DNA from: Tenrec ecaudatus
Taxonomy: Eukaryota > Chordata > Mammalia > Afrosoricida > Tenrecidae
DNA length: 64,000 bases
NCBI RefSeq assembly: GCF_050624435.1
Contig: NC_134539.1
Location: 120,573,525 to 120,637,524 of the forward strand
Direction of reading: 5' to 3'
Below the pieces are notes generated by a model. The model did no database searches. It had not been told where the DNA came from and worked only from the letters and a program-made list of their open reading frames with translations. The position numbers and the translations under genes were made by a program. Position 1 is the stretch's first letter, and every line of letters starts with the position of its first letter. Shown here one piece after another: positions 1-11,267 of the stretch.

Positions 1-560
1 CCTGGGCGGGAGCGCGGCTCCGAATGCCGTTTCCTCTCCAGGCTCAGTCAGCCGCTCGCGCCACGGGGAGTGGGGGAGGGAGGGCGCGGGACGTGGGGAG
101 GGTGGGGCAGGGAGGAGCCGAGACTGCCGGGAGGCGCCCCGCCCCCTCTCGCGAGACTCCTGTTCGCTGCTCCCGGGTTGTCCCTTTCGAAACCTTCGCG
201 GAGGGGGTAGGCACGGTCCCTCTCTTGACCTGCGCCCTTTGCCGTGGTAGCTTCTTCCTCCGAGGTCGGGCTGGGAGGGGCAGTTTGTAGGCCTGAAGAC
301 CTCCGTCTCTCGCCGCACTGGGCGGATAGGCGAAGGGAGCGGGCCCTAAGGTCGAGGCCTGGTGAGGTCTTGCTAAGTGGGGAGGGTCTGAGTCCTCCGA
401 GGTAGGTGTGCGGGAAAGCGGGTAAGAAATGACCTCTGAGCCCGGCTTCCAGGCACCGGACGCCTCTGGATCCGCTTTCTACCGCGGGAAAATCGGAGGC
501 GAAAGCCTTCTCCAGGGCCCTAGCACCCTTGTTCACCCAGAGCCAGCCTAATTGCTTCCC
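1..560 (-). promoter_or_regulatory. CpG-island promoter at the left edge, probably of GGNBP2
   Basis: The first ~550 bases are GC-rich and dense in CpG, unlike the AT-rich DNA that follows. In the conserved block GGNBP2 lies just beyond PIGW in the same orientation, so here it would run leftwards from this island. No GGNBP2 coding sequence is inside the window, so the gene name rests on synteny only. A plus-strand donor-like GTAGGT near 400 leaves room for a divergent transcript. The frames open through this block show no recognisable protein and look like CpG-island artefacts. Confidence 0.5.
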
Positions 561-1399
561 AGTGGAACTGCGTCCCAGAAAATCTTTAGAGCGGTCGGTT
601 ATTTTTGTGTTGACACTTGAATGCACAACCCGCCATCCTTGTTCCTGGAGGGGGGTTTGTGTATGTGCCATGACCAGAAGAACTTTCGGGGTCAGGTTAA
701 TATTAACTTAGGAACTGAGACTGGGGACGAGCCCCATGGTCAAATACTATTACTCGCCAAAGACCCCTGGCCATCTCCTGAGAAGCCTTGCTGCTAAGAC
801 CGTTCCCTACATCCTGCCCACCACTGTTTACTCAGTTCTACCTTAAAGTCTTCGAAGGCCCGTTTGTCATGCCAAATAGTTGGGAAGTCTTCTGCCTCTG
901 AAAGTCTTGAAGATCTTAAGAGTAATCTTTTACTGCTCTACAGCCTATTAATCCTAAAGCCACAGTCATATTTCCTGGGAGAATAGGCCAAAACTCTGAT
1001 ACTGACCTTTGATATTTTGGTCATCTCATGGAGCCTTAGATTCCCAACCAGAAATACCACAGTGCATCTTTGGTCATGTTGACTTAAGTAAGACATTGTG
1101 TGGTCACTGTTAGAGAAGGTGACATAAACTGCTAGGAAGAACCTTTGTTCAACCCAAAGGTAGGCTCATGTGTCCTTTGGCTACGTTAGGGGAACAGTGT
1201 AGTGTGCTCATTAGTTTAAACCAGTAGGCATTCATAATTTGTATGCTGCCTCTGACAGGCTAGACTTCATATCCAGAACTTTTTAACATTTTTAAAAGAA
1301 TCCTGTGTGTTCTGGTTAAAAACAAAACAAAAACCTAAAGGAACATAAGGCTTTATCTTCTGGAGGTGTGCCTATACTGACAAACTCCAACACACTGCT
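560..1399. other. Intergenic, no gene seen
   Basis: Composition falls from GC-rich to ordinary AT-rich DNA. I see no splice-supported exon, RNA gene or repeat that I can name. Confidence 0.5.
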
Positions 1400-1545
1400 T
1401 GCTATCACATCAATGCCAATTCACAGTGACCCTATAGGGCAGGGTAGAACTGTCCCTGTGGGTTTCCTGGACTAAATCTTCACGGAGCAGAGGGTCCAGG
1501 AGTGATTGGTAGTTCTGAACAGCTGACAAAGATTGAACTCCTCCT
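1400..1545 (-). repeat. AfroSINE-type SINE
   Basis: This is the reverse complement of the afrotherian tRNA-derived SINE. The marks are CAGTGACCCTATAGGGCAGG, then GTAGAACTG and a GGGTTTCC block. It is diverged and ends near 1545. Confidence 0.75.
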
Positions 1546-1825
1546 GTAATAATGATACACTTAATGTTCAAACATTATACCCTCTAAACTTCCTTTGGGT
1601 TATGGTTGATAAAGGACACTGACAGCAAGGAGCTAATTTGAATGACTCGTGAACACAAACTGGGTACTGACAACGCAGAGGGTGTCTATTCTGGAGGTGT
1701 GAATTTAAGAAAAGGCATTAAAATCTAGATGTTAAATAAATCATTTGAAACGCTTAACTCCCCGACTTGGATTTGATGCTGCATTTGTATTTTGGACACT
1801 GCTTTACAAAATGTTGGGTATATTT

Positions 1826-1955
1826 GAGACAATTCCAACTCAGAGTTGAACCTGCCCCATAGGCTTTTCTTGGTAGAAGCACATCAATACATTTCTCTCA
1901 TGGAACCACTGAGTGAGTTTGAACTGCCACCCTTTGAGTTAGCAACCAAAGACTT
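1826..1955 (-). repeat. Diverged AfroSINE-type SINE
   Basis: The block carries TTCCAACTCAGAG, CTGCCCCATAGG and GTTTGAACTGCCACC, the ordered marks of the reverse-oriented SINE. The start codon and short open frame here are part of the repeat. Confidence 0.6.
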
Positions 1956-3550
1956 TACAGATGTGCCATCAAGACTCCTTTCACTTAATACAACCACTTA
2001 CTGTAAGGCTAAAAGAATGAAAAATTTTTAAAAAAATGAAAATAATATTTTGCTGGACAAGTTGTTCTTTCTCACGGAGTTAGCCTGTGTGCAACAGATA
2101 CTATACAATAAAAAAAGTTACAAATGCTCCCACAGTTGCTTCATTGCAAAGCAATGTTAAACGTTCATTATGTATCAGCCCTGTTTCGCAGCACTTTTAC
2201 TTTCATTACTGGTCTGCAGCTATAAGCAGCAGTACTGCAACAAATACTTCTTCAAGCATTGTCCTCAGCAGGTGAGTGTGAGAAATTAACCTGCCTGCCT
2301 TTTGAGAACTTAACTCACAAATTAAGTGATAACTACACAACAAGCCAGTTGTCACTTATTTTCAATTTTGATACTGGCATGGTGAAGGGAAAGCTTGAAA
2401 TAGTTGCAAGGGCAGGAAAGGTGACAATGAACAGCCCAGGACATTTTGCTCGTACCTAGTAATAGAGAGTGTAATATACAAATATACCTAGTAATTAGAG
2501 AGTAATATACAAATGTGATAAATACTGATAAAATATTTTGTTTGGGTTTTTTGGTTGATTTCTGTTGGTCTTAGCTTCCCAATGCCTGAGAAGCCAGCCA
2601 CAAAACTTAGGCATAAAAATTATGACTATTTCTCAAGCTAAGTTTAAGGAAGATGAAGAGTACCCGTGTAATTCTTACTGTATCGTGCCCTCGTAAACTA
2701 TATACATGAACAGTACCAGAGCAAAGTCTGTTTTTGTATGACTTTTTCAACATATTGCACATTGATGCTCAGTTAAACTGGTTGTCACTATCTGCACACA
2801 AATGGGGTAGATATGTCCAGCTTGTGATTGTGTAATAGTAAAGTCATGGCAGTGAGTCACTCTGAAATGGATAAGGCCCTAGATCAGATTATCTACCTAA
2901 TTCTGTCCGCACTTCTCTCAAACACTGCAAGTTGGTTAAGACACCTTATGTTTTGAATACCATAGCCATGTTATTTGATATGATAGTACAATCTATAGCA
3001 GAATATGATTTAAATGACCTCAGTTGTCCAAACTGATTTGTGTATTGCTTTCCTTTTTCATGAGCTGGCAGTGGGAGGTTGTTAGTGTCAAAAATAGATG
3101 CACATTTTCCCCAGTTAGATTTTTTTTTCTTCTAAGGAAAAATAATGACAAGGTAATATGTAAGTTCTTTGAGATCAAAGACTTTGCTTTACTTTCTATT
3201 TTTTCCCTGGCATCTCACACTTGATACATAGGCATCTTCTAAATCTTTGTTGAATCTCTCTCCTGCAAACAATAATCAAGTCAGAGACATCTTTGCATAG
3301 TGCATCTATTCTTATGTATGCTATTTCATTCACTTTCTCTTACACAACCTTCAGAGTTGGAGATAGGTAAAATCATACTTTTAAATTAGGTTTCTCTGTC
3401 GGTAATTGTTACCACATAAACTTACTGAGACAGAGACGTAAGGCGTAGGAAAGGTGGAAAGAGCAGTTACTGAGAAGCAGCAGTCCAGTTAGACAACATA
3501 CCTAAGTCATCAGATAACTTACTTTATTTTGCTTATTTAAATGAGCGATG
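1956..3550. other. AT-rich intergenic DNA, no gene seen
   Basis: Only short frames are open (66 codons at most), with no family resemblance and no convincing splice sites. A tandem-like TACCTAGTAAT/AATATACAAAT motif occurs near 2455-2515. I see nothing else to annotate. Confidence 0.5.
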
Positions 3551-3554
3551 ATGT

Positions 3555-4130
3555 ACGATGTACTTTTCTCACAGCTATGGGATTTATTAGGGCAGTAACA
3601 AGTTACAATTCAGAACTTGGAACAACTCATACAGTTCTTTGGTCAGAACAGCTTCTTGGCCATGGCCAGAGAGACAGGCCTCTCTTCCTGGCCTCAGCCT
3701 CTGGAGTTGATTAGGCCTCTTCAGTTCTTGGATTTCTTGTACATGTGTTACAAAGCTCTTTAGCTCCACCCAGAGGTACTCCTATCTGCCGGTAAGCCAC
3801 AGCCCCAAAGTGCTCTAGTTCCCTGATCCAGGAAGTTCCCCTAGCTGTCTCCTATTGGTAATCTGTCAGCTGCCTCTGCTGCGGCCTCTGCATCTCACCA
3901 TCCCCAGGGTTACAGCTCACCCTTTCCTGGGTCTAGGAGGTTCTCAAAGCAAGAACCTAGAGTCCAAAGGACATGACCCACTGACTGCTAGCTAACTTTT
4001 CTTGATGGTAGTGAGGTCATCCCTTTCCACTTCTGAGATGGCCTACTTTCACCCTCATTGCATGGCAAAACTGACCACGCCCCTCATTAGGATTCCAAGT
4101 ACTTTATTTATATGTTCCTAGCCCCACAGG
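3555..4130. repeat. Unclassified afrotherian interspersed repeat, copy 1
   Basis: This block resembles 17757-18300 and part of 35610-36050. Shared marks are a GATTTATTAG start, an AACTTGGA(A/G)CAACT stretch and, with the third copy, GTCCAAAGGACATG followed by CCCACT. Three matching places in one window mean a dispersed repeat rather than a gene. The class is unknown to me; it could be LTR-like. Confidence 0.55.
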
Positions 4131-4139
4131 AGACACTGA

Positions 4140-4310
4140 TGCCTTCTATGATGTTTGTTTTTCATTGTGATTTGGGTGAGTTTTCCAAGCATATTGGTTT
4201 TCTATTAAACAATTCATACTCATTGTTTTGCGACAAATCTTTTTAAATTGAAAATAAAATCTAATTTGCTCGTTATTTTTATATTATAAACTATTCAACA
4301 GACTGATTTG
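4140..4310 (-). repeat. LINE 3' end (RTE-like family), reverse
   Basis: TTTTTCATTGTGATTTGGGT, then TTTCCAAGCATATTGGTTTT and TTAAACAATTCATAC, parallel the block at 16256-16350 and are the reverse of 8990-9110 and 50400-50530. It is a 3'-terminal fragment with no coding potential. Confidence 0.55.
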
Positions 4311-4723
4311 TTTCTTTCAATGATAGGCTGGTTCCATATACAACTGATTGTAGTTAACAAATACTAAGTGCTACATAAATGCTAAATTAGCCATCATTAA
4401 CATAACATTGAAGGAAACAAGTATAATCGTCTTATTGAAAAAGAATAAATCTTCAATGACATTAGAGATGACTAATTAACACTAACCAAAAAAATACAAT
4501 TTAAAATTGGAAGAGGCTCTACCTACTCTTACCCTGTACAGATCTCGATTGTTTATCAAATTTCAAATTAGTTTGAACATTCTGACCCCTAGCTATTCCT
4601 CAGTAATAAGATTTCCACTTGAAATATACCTAAGGGCAAGTGGTGATTTATTATTTTGCCCACTTTAAATAATATCAGAGAACATTAAAGTTTGGAGGAA
4701 AGAATTGGGTGAGAAGTATAACT
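4310..4723. other. AT-rich intergenic DNA, nothing identified
   Basis: No long open frame, RNA gene or recognisable repeat is visible. Confidence 0.45.
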
Positions 4724-4885
4724 ATGAAGGAGCCCTGGTAGTGCATTGGTTAAAGCACTTAGCTGTTAACTGAAAGGTCAACAGTTCAAACCTGGCATCT
4801 GCTTCCTTAAAGATTGCCAACTTTGGAAATTCTCTGGGCTCATCAAGAGTTAGAATCATGTGGGTGGCAAGGGGGTTTTGGTTTA
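4724..4885 (+). repeat. AfroSINE, forward, nearly complete
   Basis: It begins with the tRNA-like head GGAGCCCTGGTAGTGCATTG and includes the B-box-like GGTCAACAGTTCAAACC. It runs to the tail mark AGAGTTAGAATCATGTGG. This is one of the best forward copies in the window. Confidence 0.85.
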
Positions 4886-4914
4886 TATTCTAAATTTTAA
4901 GATTTTTAAATATA

Positions 4915-5165
4915 TACATACATTTACACTTTAACAGGTTTATTGACAATTCACAAACCATACAATTCAATGTTTTAAATATAGTTAAAAGAATTGTGCA
5001 ATCATCACTACAATCAATTTCAGAACATTTTCTTTATTGTACTTATTTGTTCCCCATCTCCCCCCAACCTCCCTTGCCATAACCCTAAGCAACTATTAAT
5101 CTAGTTACTATAGATTTATCTATGCTGGATTTCCTATACAGAAGATCTTAAAAAAAAAAGCATAC
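4915..5165 (-). repeat. L1-type LINE 3' fragment, reverse
   Basis: The run from TTTATTGACAATTCACAAAC through GTGCAATCATCACTACAATC to TTTCAGAACATTTTC is the common mammalian L1 3' region read backwards. It is old and non-coding. Confidence 0.65.
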
Positions 5166-5171
5166 TACCAC

Positions 5172-5745
5172 CATGTGTTAGGCAGGGTTCTCTAGAGAAA
5201 CAAAAAAAAAAACAGGACACTTACTATATATATATTTACACAGCACAAAGGAATATAACAGCTAATTCACACAGCAGTACAGAGGGCTCAATTCAACTCG
5301 CTTCTGTGGAACAGTTAATATTCTGGAAGTCCTTCAACTCATAGGGTTGCTGGGTCAAAGGTCAAAGAAGCAGACAGCTGAGTCTTCCCTTGGACAATGC
5401 AGGCAGCGTAAACTAGTATGCACACAGGCAGCAAGCAACAGGGTGAGTCAAATTCAGCAGCTCAGGAGCTTAGCGAGGCAGACCCGGATGGGATATCGAA
5501 CTCAAGCAATGCAAAACAGCAGGATCCACCAGCCTCAAGCTCGAGGGATGTACACACCAGCAGCGTGGCAAGCAGGTCTCAAAGGAACCTCAAGCTCTAG
5601 CAAAATGATTCATGGATTGGCTTGTCCCACAGGTAGTGTAGCTCACAAGTTGAGGCAGAGAACTAGCTAAAGCAGCCACACGTTGGTCCAGTCTCTGTCC
5701 AGGTTCCTATTGGACAGGTTGGCACAATAAACCTACCTATCACAC
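5172..5745. repeat. Afrotherian repeat starting GGTTCTCTAGAGAAAC
   Basis: The left edge GGCAGGGTTCTCTAGAGAAA is followed by an A-run and TATATATATA. A similar edge (GGTTCTCTAGTGAAGC) stands at 35398, and the reversed form (GTTTCTCTAGTCAACC) closes the block near 57890. The 107-codon frame inside has no known relative and I treat it as repeat sequence. Confidence 0.5.
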
Positions 5746-5879
5746 ACCACCACAAAAAAAAATCCCACAAAATCCTTAATCCCAAAGAAAATTCAAAATA
5801 ATGAAATCCAGAGCAAGTTTAAAATGAGTTAAAAGGCAAAACCCACGATCAGGTGTTACATTTTAACCTAACTACATCT

Positions 5880-6270
5880 GTATTCACCCACTTTCTACTG
5901 TGTTCTGACAGCAAGGCTAGCCACCTCCCTGGCCAATGGCCAGAAGGAATTCACCAGAAGTTAAATCTACGTCGGGACTCTGAAAATGGATTTTGGGCTT
6001 TGATTGTCATTCATTCATTTTGTTTGCCTTCTGCAAACTAGGTGTTTGGAATTTAAACTCTAATATGATTCCCTCCCCTGGTCTAGGATTGTTATTTACA
6101 ATCCCTGAATCACATGATACGTGTTTCTTCCATGTGGACTTAGCTGACACTTTAGATGGATGCTTGTTCCAAGACAAGTCTTTCAGACTCTGGATGCAAT
6201 TCTTTCTGATAGCCAGGTACCACCATCTGATTTCTTCATCATACTTTGCTACGCACTTTTTCCCCAATGG
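5880..6270 (-). repeat. LINE internal/3' fragment, reverse
   Basis: AGCCAGGTACCACCATCTGA with TTTCTTCATCA and TTTGCTACGCAC parallels the long LINE copy near 51715-51765. The part around 5940-6060 is also matched by 12588-12720 (CAGAAGGAATTCA, GGATTT.GGGCTTT). Confidence 0.6.
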
Positions 6271-6754
6271 CAGGTTGCCCCTCCTGGTTTACCCATTAAC
6301 AGAAGTGAAACCCCTTTCTCTGATACAGATATGCCCCCCACCCACATCTTGAGTTTGAATTTCCATGAAGCCTGAACAAACATTTTTAAAGGTCCACACT
6401 GTTAACCAGATATTAAACCTTAATATAGGCATGTTTCTATTAGACTTTCTCAGTAGTTCTTTCCCGTTAATGTGGTCATTGAGGAATGCTTAATAGTCCC
6501 TGCTTACCTCCAGCTTATTCCCCATGTTCTCACTTTTTTTAAGTTCCAACCTTCTTTTTAAGTTCTAAAATGTGACAGGTTCCCTCCCCAACTCAACCAT
6601 TGTTAAGGGATTCCTTTTCCTGAAATATTTACTCCTCCCTGTTCCAGCCTCAGCCCACCCCACACACTCTATGTAACACCTCACCACACCCATTACTGTG
6701 GGTGGGAAAACCTTTCTTGACTCCCCTCTGGAAGATGTTCTCAATTTTTAAATT
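6270..6754. other. Intergenic DNA, nothing identified
   Basis: The DNA is pyrimidine-rich. The open frames (up to 119 codons) overlap the flanking LINE fragment and show no conserved protein. Confidence 0.4.
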
Positions 6755-6985
6755 ATTAATCATTTTATTGGGGGATTCCTTACAAATATGATGACAATCC
6801 ATCATTCAATTGTATTAAGCACCCTTGTACATGTGTTGCCATCAACATTTCCAAAACATTTTCTACTAGAGCCCATGGTATCAGCTCTTCCCCACCCCCA
6901 CACTCAGGAATCCTTGATTATTTCATGTTTTAGACTGACCGTTGTCTCCCTTCACCCACATTTATTTGTCCCCCAAGATGTTCTC
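6755..6985 (-). repeat. LINE 3' end (CCCCCAATAAAA family), reverse
   Basis: TTAATCATTTTATTGGGGGA followed by CATTCAATTGTATTAAGCAC, a CCAAAACATTTTCTACT stretch and GGTATCAGCTC is the reversed 3' end. The same end is seen in full at 47480-47880 and 50925-52490. Confidence 0.8.
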
Positions 6986-7194
6986 AATTTGACACTCTTG
7001 ACTACCTATGCAATTATTCCGAAGTTCAGTTTATAATTGAAGTGTCTCCCTCACTAGATTGCAAGCTCTAAGACAACTTCACGTTTCCAGCACAGAGGCT
7101 TAACAATGAATTAGGCACAATTAGGGTCTATTGTTTCATTATGTACATAAACTATAACATACAATTCAGTTTCTGACTATATAGTAAATAATTT

Positions 7195-7997
7195 ATTTTG
7201 TGTGGGAAACAGAAGGATTTCTCCCAAGTTGTTTCCCCCAAATATATGCCAAACGTAGCTGCTTGCGAATGACTGTACACTTGGAGGTCATCAGAAGTAG
7301 GTCAGGGGTTATTCTCCCTAAGGGTTATCAGCCATCTAGACCAAGCAGTCACCACTGTTTATCCCACAACAAATAGGGCCCACTCCCTTCTGGTAAGGAT
7401 AGTAGTTGTCTGTTTCCTTGTAGGAGACCTCAGAGGTCAAACCTGCCCAAGGATGACCAAGGTTAGGCTGCCATCATGAATCTAGGGTCTGCCCATCTTG
7501 TCACATGTATGCCCCTAGACCTTCCCATTCCTATGGACACACCCCTAGCTCATTCTCTTCCTATCACACTTAAGCCTATCATACATCCCCTTCCTATGAT
7601 GTGTATGCCTATTGTACTGCCCCTTCCTGTGACATGTGGTTACCTGTAATGATGGCCCCCGAAGGAGATATAACCCTTGGTTAGTAGTAAGCCGGTTCTC
7701 CAGCCTCATGCCCCAGGGCTCCAGCCTCCGGGTGGCCTGGCTCTCCAACTTCCTGCCTGGTGCTTGAGCCTCCTGCTCCCCTAGGCCCATGCTGTGCAAG
7801 GACCTGGCTGGTAAGATCATGGCCATCCAGGAGGTGAGCATGCTACCATGAATTGTGTCTGAATCCATTATTTGACTCTCTTCTATCACTCATGCTCTCG
7901 ATGACATTAATATTTATATATCTCAACCGTACAATTGTGCTTACTGAACTCATGACTAGTGATGGGGGCTGGCACCCAAACTCATACCACAATTTTG
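7195..7997 (+). mobile_element. Solo LTR of an endogenous retrovirus, with 6-bp duplication
   Basis: The element runs from TGTGGGAAAC at 7201 to ...CCACA at 7991 (791 bp). It is flanked by perfect copies of ATTTTG at 7195-7200 and 7992-7997. TG...CA termini plus a 6-bp duplication fit a retroviral LTR, more in line with class II (ERVK-like) than class I. A TATA-like GATATAAC lies at 7667, just after a 17-mer (7634-7650) shared with the LTR at 59963-60417. No gag, pol or env sequence is attached, so this is a recombined solo LTR. Confidence 0.85.
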
Positions 7998-8131
7998 AAT
8001 TTATGTTATTAGTTGCTGTTAATCAATAACATTAAAATTGAACAATAAAGGGTCAACAATTCCATAGTTCATATAGAAATTTTAACATAAACTTTATTAA
8101 TAAAATACATACATTCGAATCCGGGTTTCGG

Positions 8132-8151
8132 CACACACACACACACACACA
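8132..8151. repeat. (CA)n microsatellite
   Basis: About ten CA units in a row. Confidence 0.9.
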
Positions 8152-8159
8152 ATACATAT

Positions 8160-8580
8160 AAAACAGCCAGCTAAGGTGCGACTATTGGTGTCCCCCCTAT
8201 CCGAGTAAAGAAGGGTGAAGGAAACCAGACTCCTGGGAACAATTACTACAAAGGGCTAATGGACCAATAGAACCCCAAGCTCCCAAGACCAGAACTAGAT
8301 GGTACCTACCTACCACTGCCAACCACTCTGTAAGGGATCATGGATAGAGTGGATAAGAGATCACAATAAGTGATCATGGATAGAGTGGAAGAAATGTGGA
8401 ACAAAACTCAGTAATTAATAAAGACCAGGTTTATTAGTCTGATAGAAACTGGTGAAACCCCAGACTGGCCCTCAATGACCCTTTAAGCCACACCTGTGGC
8501 TCAACTTTTAGTCAAACAATAGGCCTGTAAGGTGAACAGTAAACTCAGGGGGGTCTGAGCTCTCAGACTAACCACCCAAG
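8160..8580 (+). repeat. LINE internal fragment
   Basis: AGAACTAGATGGTACC, then CCACTCTGTAAGGGATCA, match the block near 49585-49635 (CAAACTAGATGGTGCC, CTACTCTGTAAGGGATCA). It contains an internal direct repeat (GATCATGGATAGAGTGGA twice). There is no intact frame. Confidence 0.6.
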
Positions 8581-8589
8581 ACAAAAAAT

Positions 8590-8915
8590 TCTCCTCCTGT
8601 CATTTCCAACTCACAGTGACCCTATAGGACAGGTTAGAACCACCTCTGTGGGTTTCGGAGACTAACTCTTTATGGGAGTAGAAAGCCTTCTCTTTCTTAT
8701 GCAAAATGAGCTGGTGGTTTCAAACTGCTGACTTTGCAGTTACACTCACTGCCATCAAATTAATTCAGAGACCCTATAGAGCAACTCTTTTGAGACTCCA
8801 AGATAGTAACTCTTTATGAGAGCAAAGACTCATCTTACAGAGTGGCTGGTTCAAACTGCAGCCCTTGCAGATCACAGCCCAACGGGTAACCACTACACCC
8901 CCAGGGCTTCCATGC
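8590..8915 (-). repeat. Two AfroSINEs in tandem, reverse
   Basis: The first copy (8590-8755) has TCACAGTGACCCTATAGGAC and TGGTGGTTTCAAACTGCTGA. A second, shorter copy follows at once (to ~8915), with GAGACCCTATAGAGCAACTC and TGGTTCAAACTGCAGCCC. The second carries several small deletions. Confidence 0.8.
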
Positions 8916-8924
8916 CACAAAGGG

Positions 8925-9115
8925 GCAGCAGCATAAAGCTCAGGAGGCAAGGAAGTAGGGCAAATGGAAATGATAAACACAAGGAGCAAGTGGGGAAAAG
9001 TGACAAATACATCATGGGGATTACAATTAAGGTCATGAAACAAATGTGCGCATGAACTGTTTAAGAGAAAAAGCAGCTTGCTTTGTAAACTTTCACCCAA
9101 ATCTAATAAAAAGTT
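8925..9115 (+). repeat. LINE 3' end (RTE-like family), forward
   Basis: TTACAATTAAGGTCATGAAA, GTAAACTTTCACCCAAATCT and a final AATAAAAAG form the terminal segment, the forward counterpart of 4140-4310 and 16256-16400. Confidence 0.55.
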
Positions 9116-9412
9116 GGAGACAAAATAAGAACCTACCAGCTAAAACCATGTAGAATGGCATAAGGCGACCTAAGGTGGAAAGTAATACTTCCTCTCTGTA
9201 GTCCAGTCTTCCAGTGTTAGACCTCTATCACTGCTCCCTTTAAATACTGGAATCTCATAGACACCCCACCAAATTACAGGCCTTGTTTCTTCTCTGTTGG
9301 TTTAGTTTATAGTGTTGGACACAATAAAATAGAAAGCATCGCATGTGTTAAGGGTTGAAACTATAATCAAATATAGTCAACACTGGATTGTCAAAAACAC
9401 ATTTACTTCACA

Positions 9413-9418
9413 TTTAAT
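9413..9418 (-). terminator. Possible PIGW polyadenylation signal (ATTAAA)
   Basis: On the minus strand the variant signal ATTAAA lies about 58 bases past the PIGW stop. I cannot show that it is used; the mRNA may run further. Confidence 0.3.
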
Positions 9419-9475
9419 ATTTTTCTCCACAAAAATACTCAAAGACAGCTTTTACCCATATCGATCACCTAAACT

Positions 9476-10972
9476 TCATAGTCCTTGCACATACAGCACA
9501 AATGTGATGAAGCAGTTGGTGAGCATGTAGAGATGCAGCAGACACAAGGTCCGCAAGGTGCCGCTGTGTAATGTGTCTACCATCTGGTTGACCAAGCCAG
9601 TTGTTACATTTGACAGCAAGAAAAAAAATAACTGGTTTCTGTTAATAGCTGTGATCAAACAAAGACTGTCTGCCTTCCTTTCAGCTTCGGGGCCTGGGGA
9701 CTCTGAATGCTTTTTCATTGTAGCAGGTGACGGGATAAGTTTCCAAGAACACGGTACTAAGGCCCCTTTAAATAGAAATTTGGCAAAACTCAAAATTATA
9801 TCACCCATAATGAAACTACTCAGAAAAATCAAGCTAGTAGCAACTATCCAAACACAAAAGGCTAAATTGGCCATTCTTCGAGAGACTGCTTCTAAATTCC
9901 CCTGAATTACGTAAAGACACACGAAGAGGGTAAGAGCGGTCAACAGAAGACAACATAATACTTTGATCCAGTCTGTGATATGTGATCTGTTCTTAAACAG
10001 ATACGACCCTGTTTGCACACCAGCCATATAGATAGCCAAATACCCCAACGTAGAGATTATTCCTTCTCTGTTGGCATTTAATAACCCAACCCTTGTGCCA
10101 CGGCCATCAGTGCCATGCAAAATGAACTGTTTTAGGGGGGTACAGTCAAGTGCTAGCTGGTATAGTACAATAATGCTGATGGCCACAATCCAAGACTTAT
10201 TTAAAGGAACAATAATTAAAAGCAATGATGTTGCCAATTTTACAATAGCAAAGGTAAAAAAAAAGTTCCAGTGAACTCCATATTCAGTAATGTGCTCTTG
10301 ATAGCCTATGTACTTTGTAACGACTAGCCGCCCTATTCCTATGAAGACTAGCGGCCACGCAGAGTGCAATGACTTCGCAACGTGATAAAATCTGGCTCCC
10401 TCCACAGTGGATTTGCTCTTCACCTCTGAACAAACCATTGCACTACCAAAAATGAAGCCGCCCACTCCCAAATCCATTGTTCCTGTCCCATAGAGCTCCG
10501 TTTTGGCAAATCGTCTGGGGAAAAGCGGGAAGTCCACGGCCAAAATGGCAATAGCAGTCAGGACACTGTTAATTACACGGAAACAGGTGACCGCTGGAAT
10601 GTATTCTGCTTCTAGATTTATTTTCAGGAATTTCTCGACGATTTTCTGTAAAGGCACTCTGGCATAACAAGTCCTTCTGTGGTACATTTGGTAGGCCAAT
10701 CCTGCCCCCATGATAACAATAATAAGCTGCTCAAGGAGCAGATAGGAAGATAAAATGGTGTAATTGGCCACCAGGGGGACAATTAGAACAACAAAGTCAA
10801 TGAAGAACTGGGCTCTCCAGGTAAAAGAAGAACCCAAGTGCTGTAGGAGAATGATCAGCAGCCCCCGGCACAGGACACAGGGTGCAGGTAAGCACAAACT
10901 CTGGGTGATTTCTAGGATGGTGGTGCCATTGAGGTTTCTTACAAAATCTTCCTTCATCTCTTTTTGAGACAT
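9476..10972 (-). CDS. PIGW: PIGW, inositol acyltransferase of GPI-anchor synthesis (complete, 498 aa)
   Basis: This ER multi-pass membrane enzyme (GWT1 family) transfers an acyl chain from acyl-CoA to the inositol of GlcN-PI, an early lumenal step of GPI-anchor synthesis. The frame is uninterrupted and hydrophobic throughout, with many membrane spans. It contains family landmarks such as [12 protein letters not shown] (inositol-acylation core region) and [19 protein letters not shown] place the start at ATG 10972-10970 ([10 protein letters not shown]). An in-frame ATG 14 codons upstream is excluded because a splice acceptor (TTTTTACAG) ends at 10985, just before the start. The whole coding region is one exon, as in other mammals, with an untranslated first exon expected at the 13-kb island. 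The C-terminus (LYVQGL) is slightly shorter than I recall for the human protein. Start and family are secure. Confidence 0.97.
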   Translation of the reverse strand: MSQKEMKEDFVRNLNGTTILEITQSLCLPAPCVLCRGLLIILLQHLGSSFTWRAQFFIDFVVLIVPLVANYTILSSYLLLEQLIIVIMGAGLAYQMYHRRTCYARVPLQKIVEKFLKINLEAEYIPAVTCFRVINSVLTAIAILAVDFPLFPRRFAKTELYGTGTMDLGVGGFIFGSAMVCSEVKSKSTVEGARFYHVAKSLHSAWPLVFIGIGRLVVTKYIGYQEHITEYGVHWNFFFTFAIVKLATSLLLIIVPLNKSWIVAISIIVLYQLALDCTPLKQFILHGTDGRGTRVGLLNANREGIISTLGYLAIYMAGVQTGSYLFKNRSHITDWIKVLCCLLLTALTLFVCLYVIQGNLEAVSRRMANLAFCVWIVATSLIFLSSFIMGDIILSFAKFLFKGALVPCSWKLIPSPATMKKHSESPGPEAERKADSLCLITAINRNQLFFFLLSNVTTGLVNQMVDTLHSGTLRTLCLLHLYMLTNCFITFVLYVQGL

Positions 10973-10983
10973 TTTATTTTCTT

Positions 10984-10990
10984 CCTGTAA
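10984..10990 (-). promoter_or_regulatory. Splice acceptor before the PIGW coding exon
   Basis: On the minus strand a T-rich tract and ACAG end at 10985, so the coding exon begins at 10984, twelve bases before the ATG. This decides the start codon against the upstream in-frame methionine at 11014. Confidence 0.8.
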
Positions 10991-11267
10991 AAATAAAGTA
11001 GCAAGAGAATGCACTTATGAAAAATAGCATTCTTGTGGATTGGTATGTATGTCTGTATACATAATCTTAACTTGATTTTGCTCTTATTCCTAGATTGCTG
11101 AACAGAACTTCTGGCCCTGAGGACTTTGAACCACAAGCTGAACTTGTGACTCTTCTCCCAAGGCTTCTGAGAAGCCTAACATTGATGTACCAGGACAGGA
11201 ATATCCTGACAATTATGCTTGGTTAAAAGCTTATCTTTTTTTTTAAAGCTTATCTTAAAGACAGCCT

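Noticed and set aside
10973-11014. Upstream in-frame methionine extending PIGW to 512 aa
   Set aside because: A good splice acceptor ends at 10985, between this codon and the MSQKEM start, so the extension is intronic. Known PIGW proteins begin at MS..MK.
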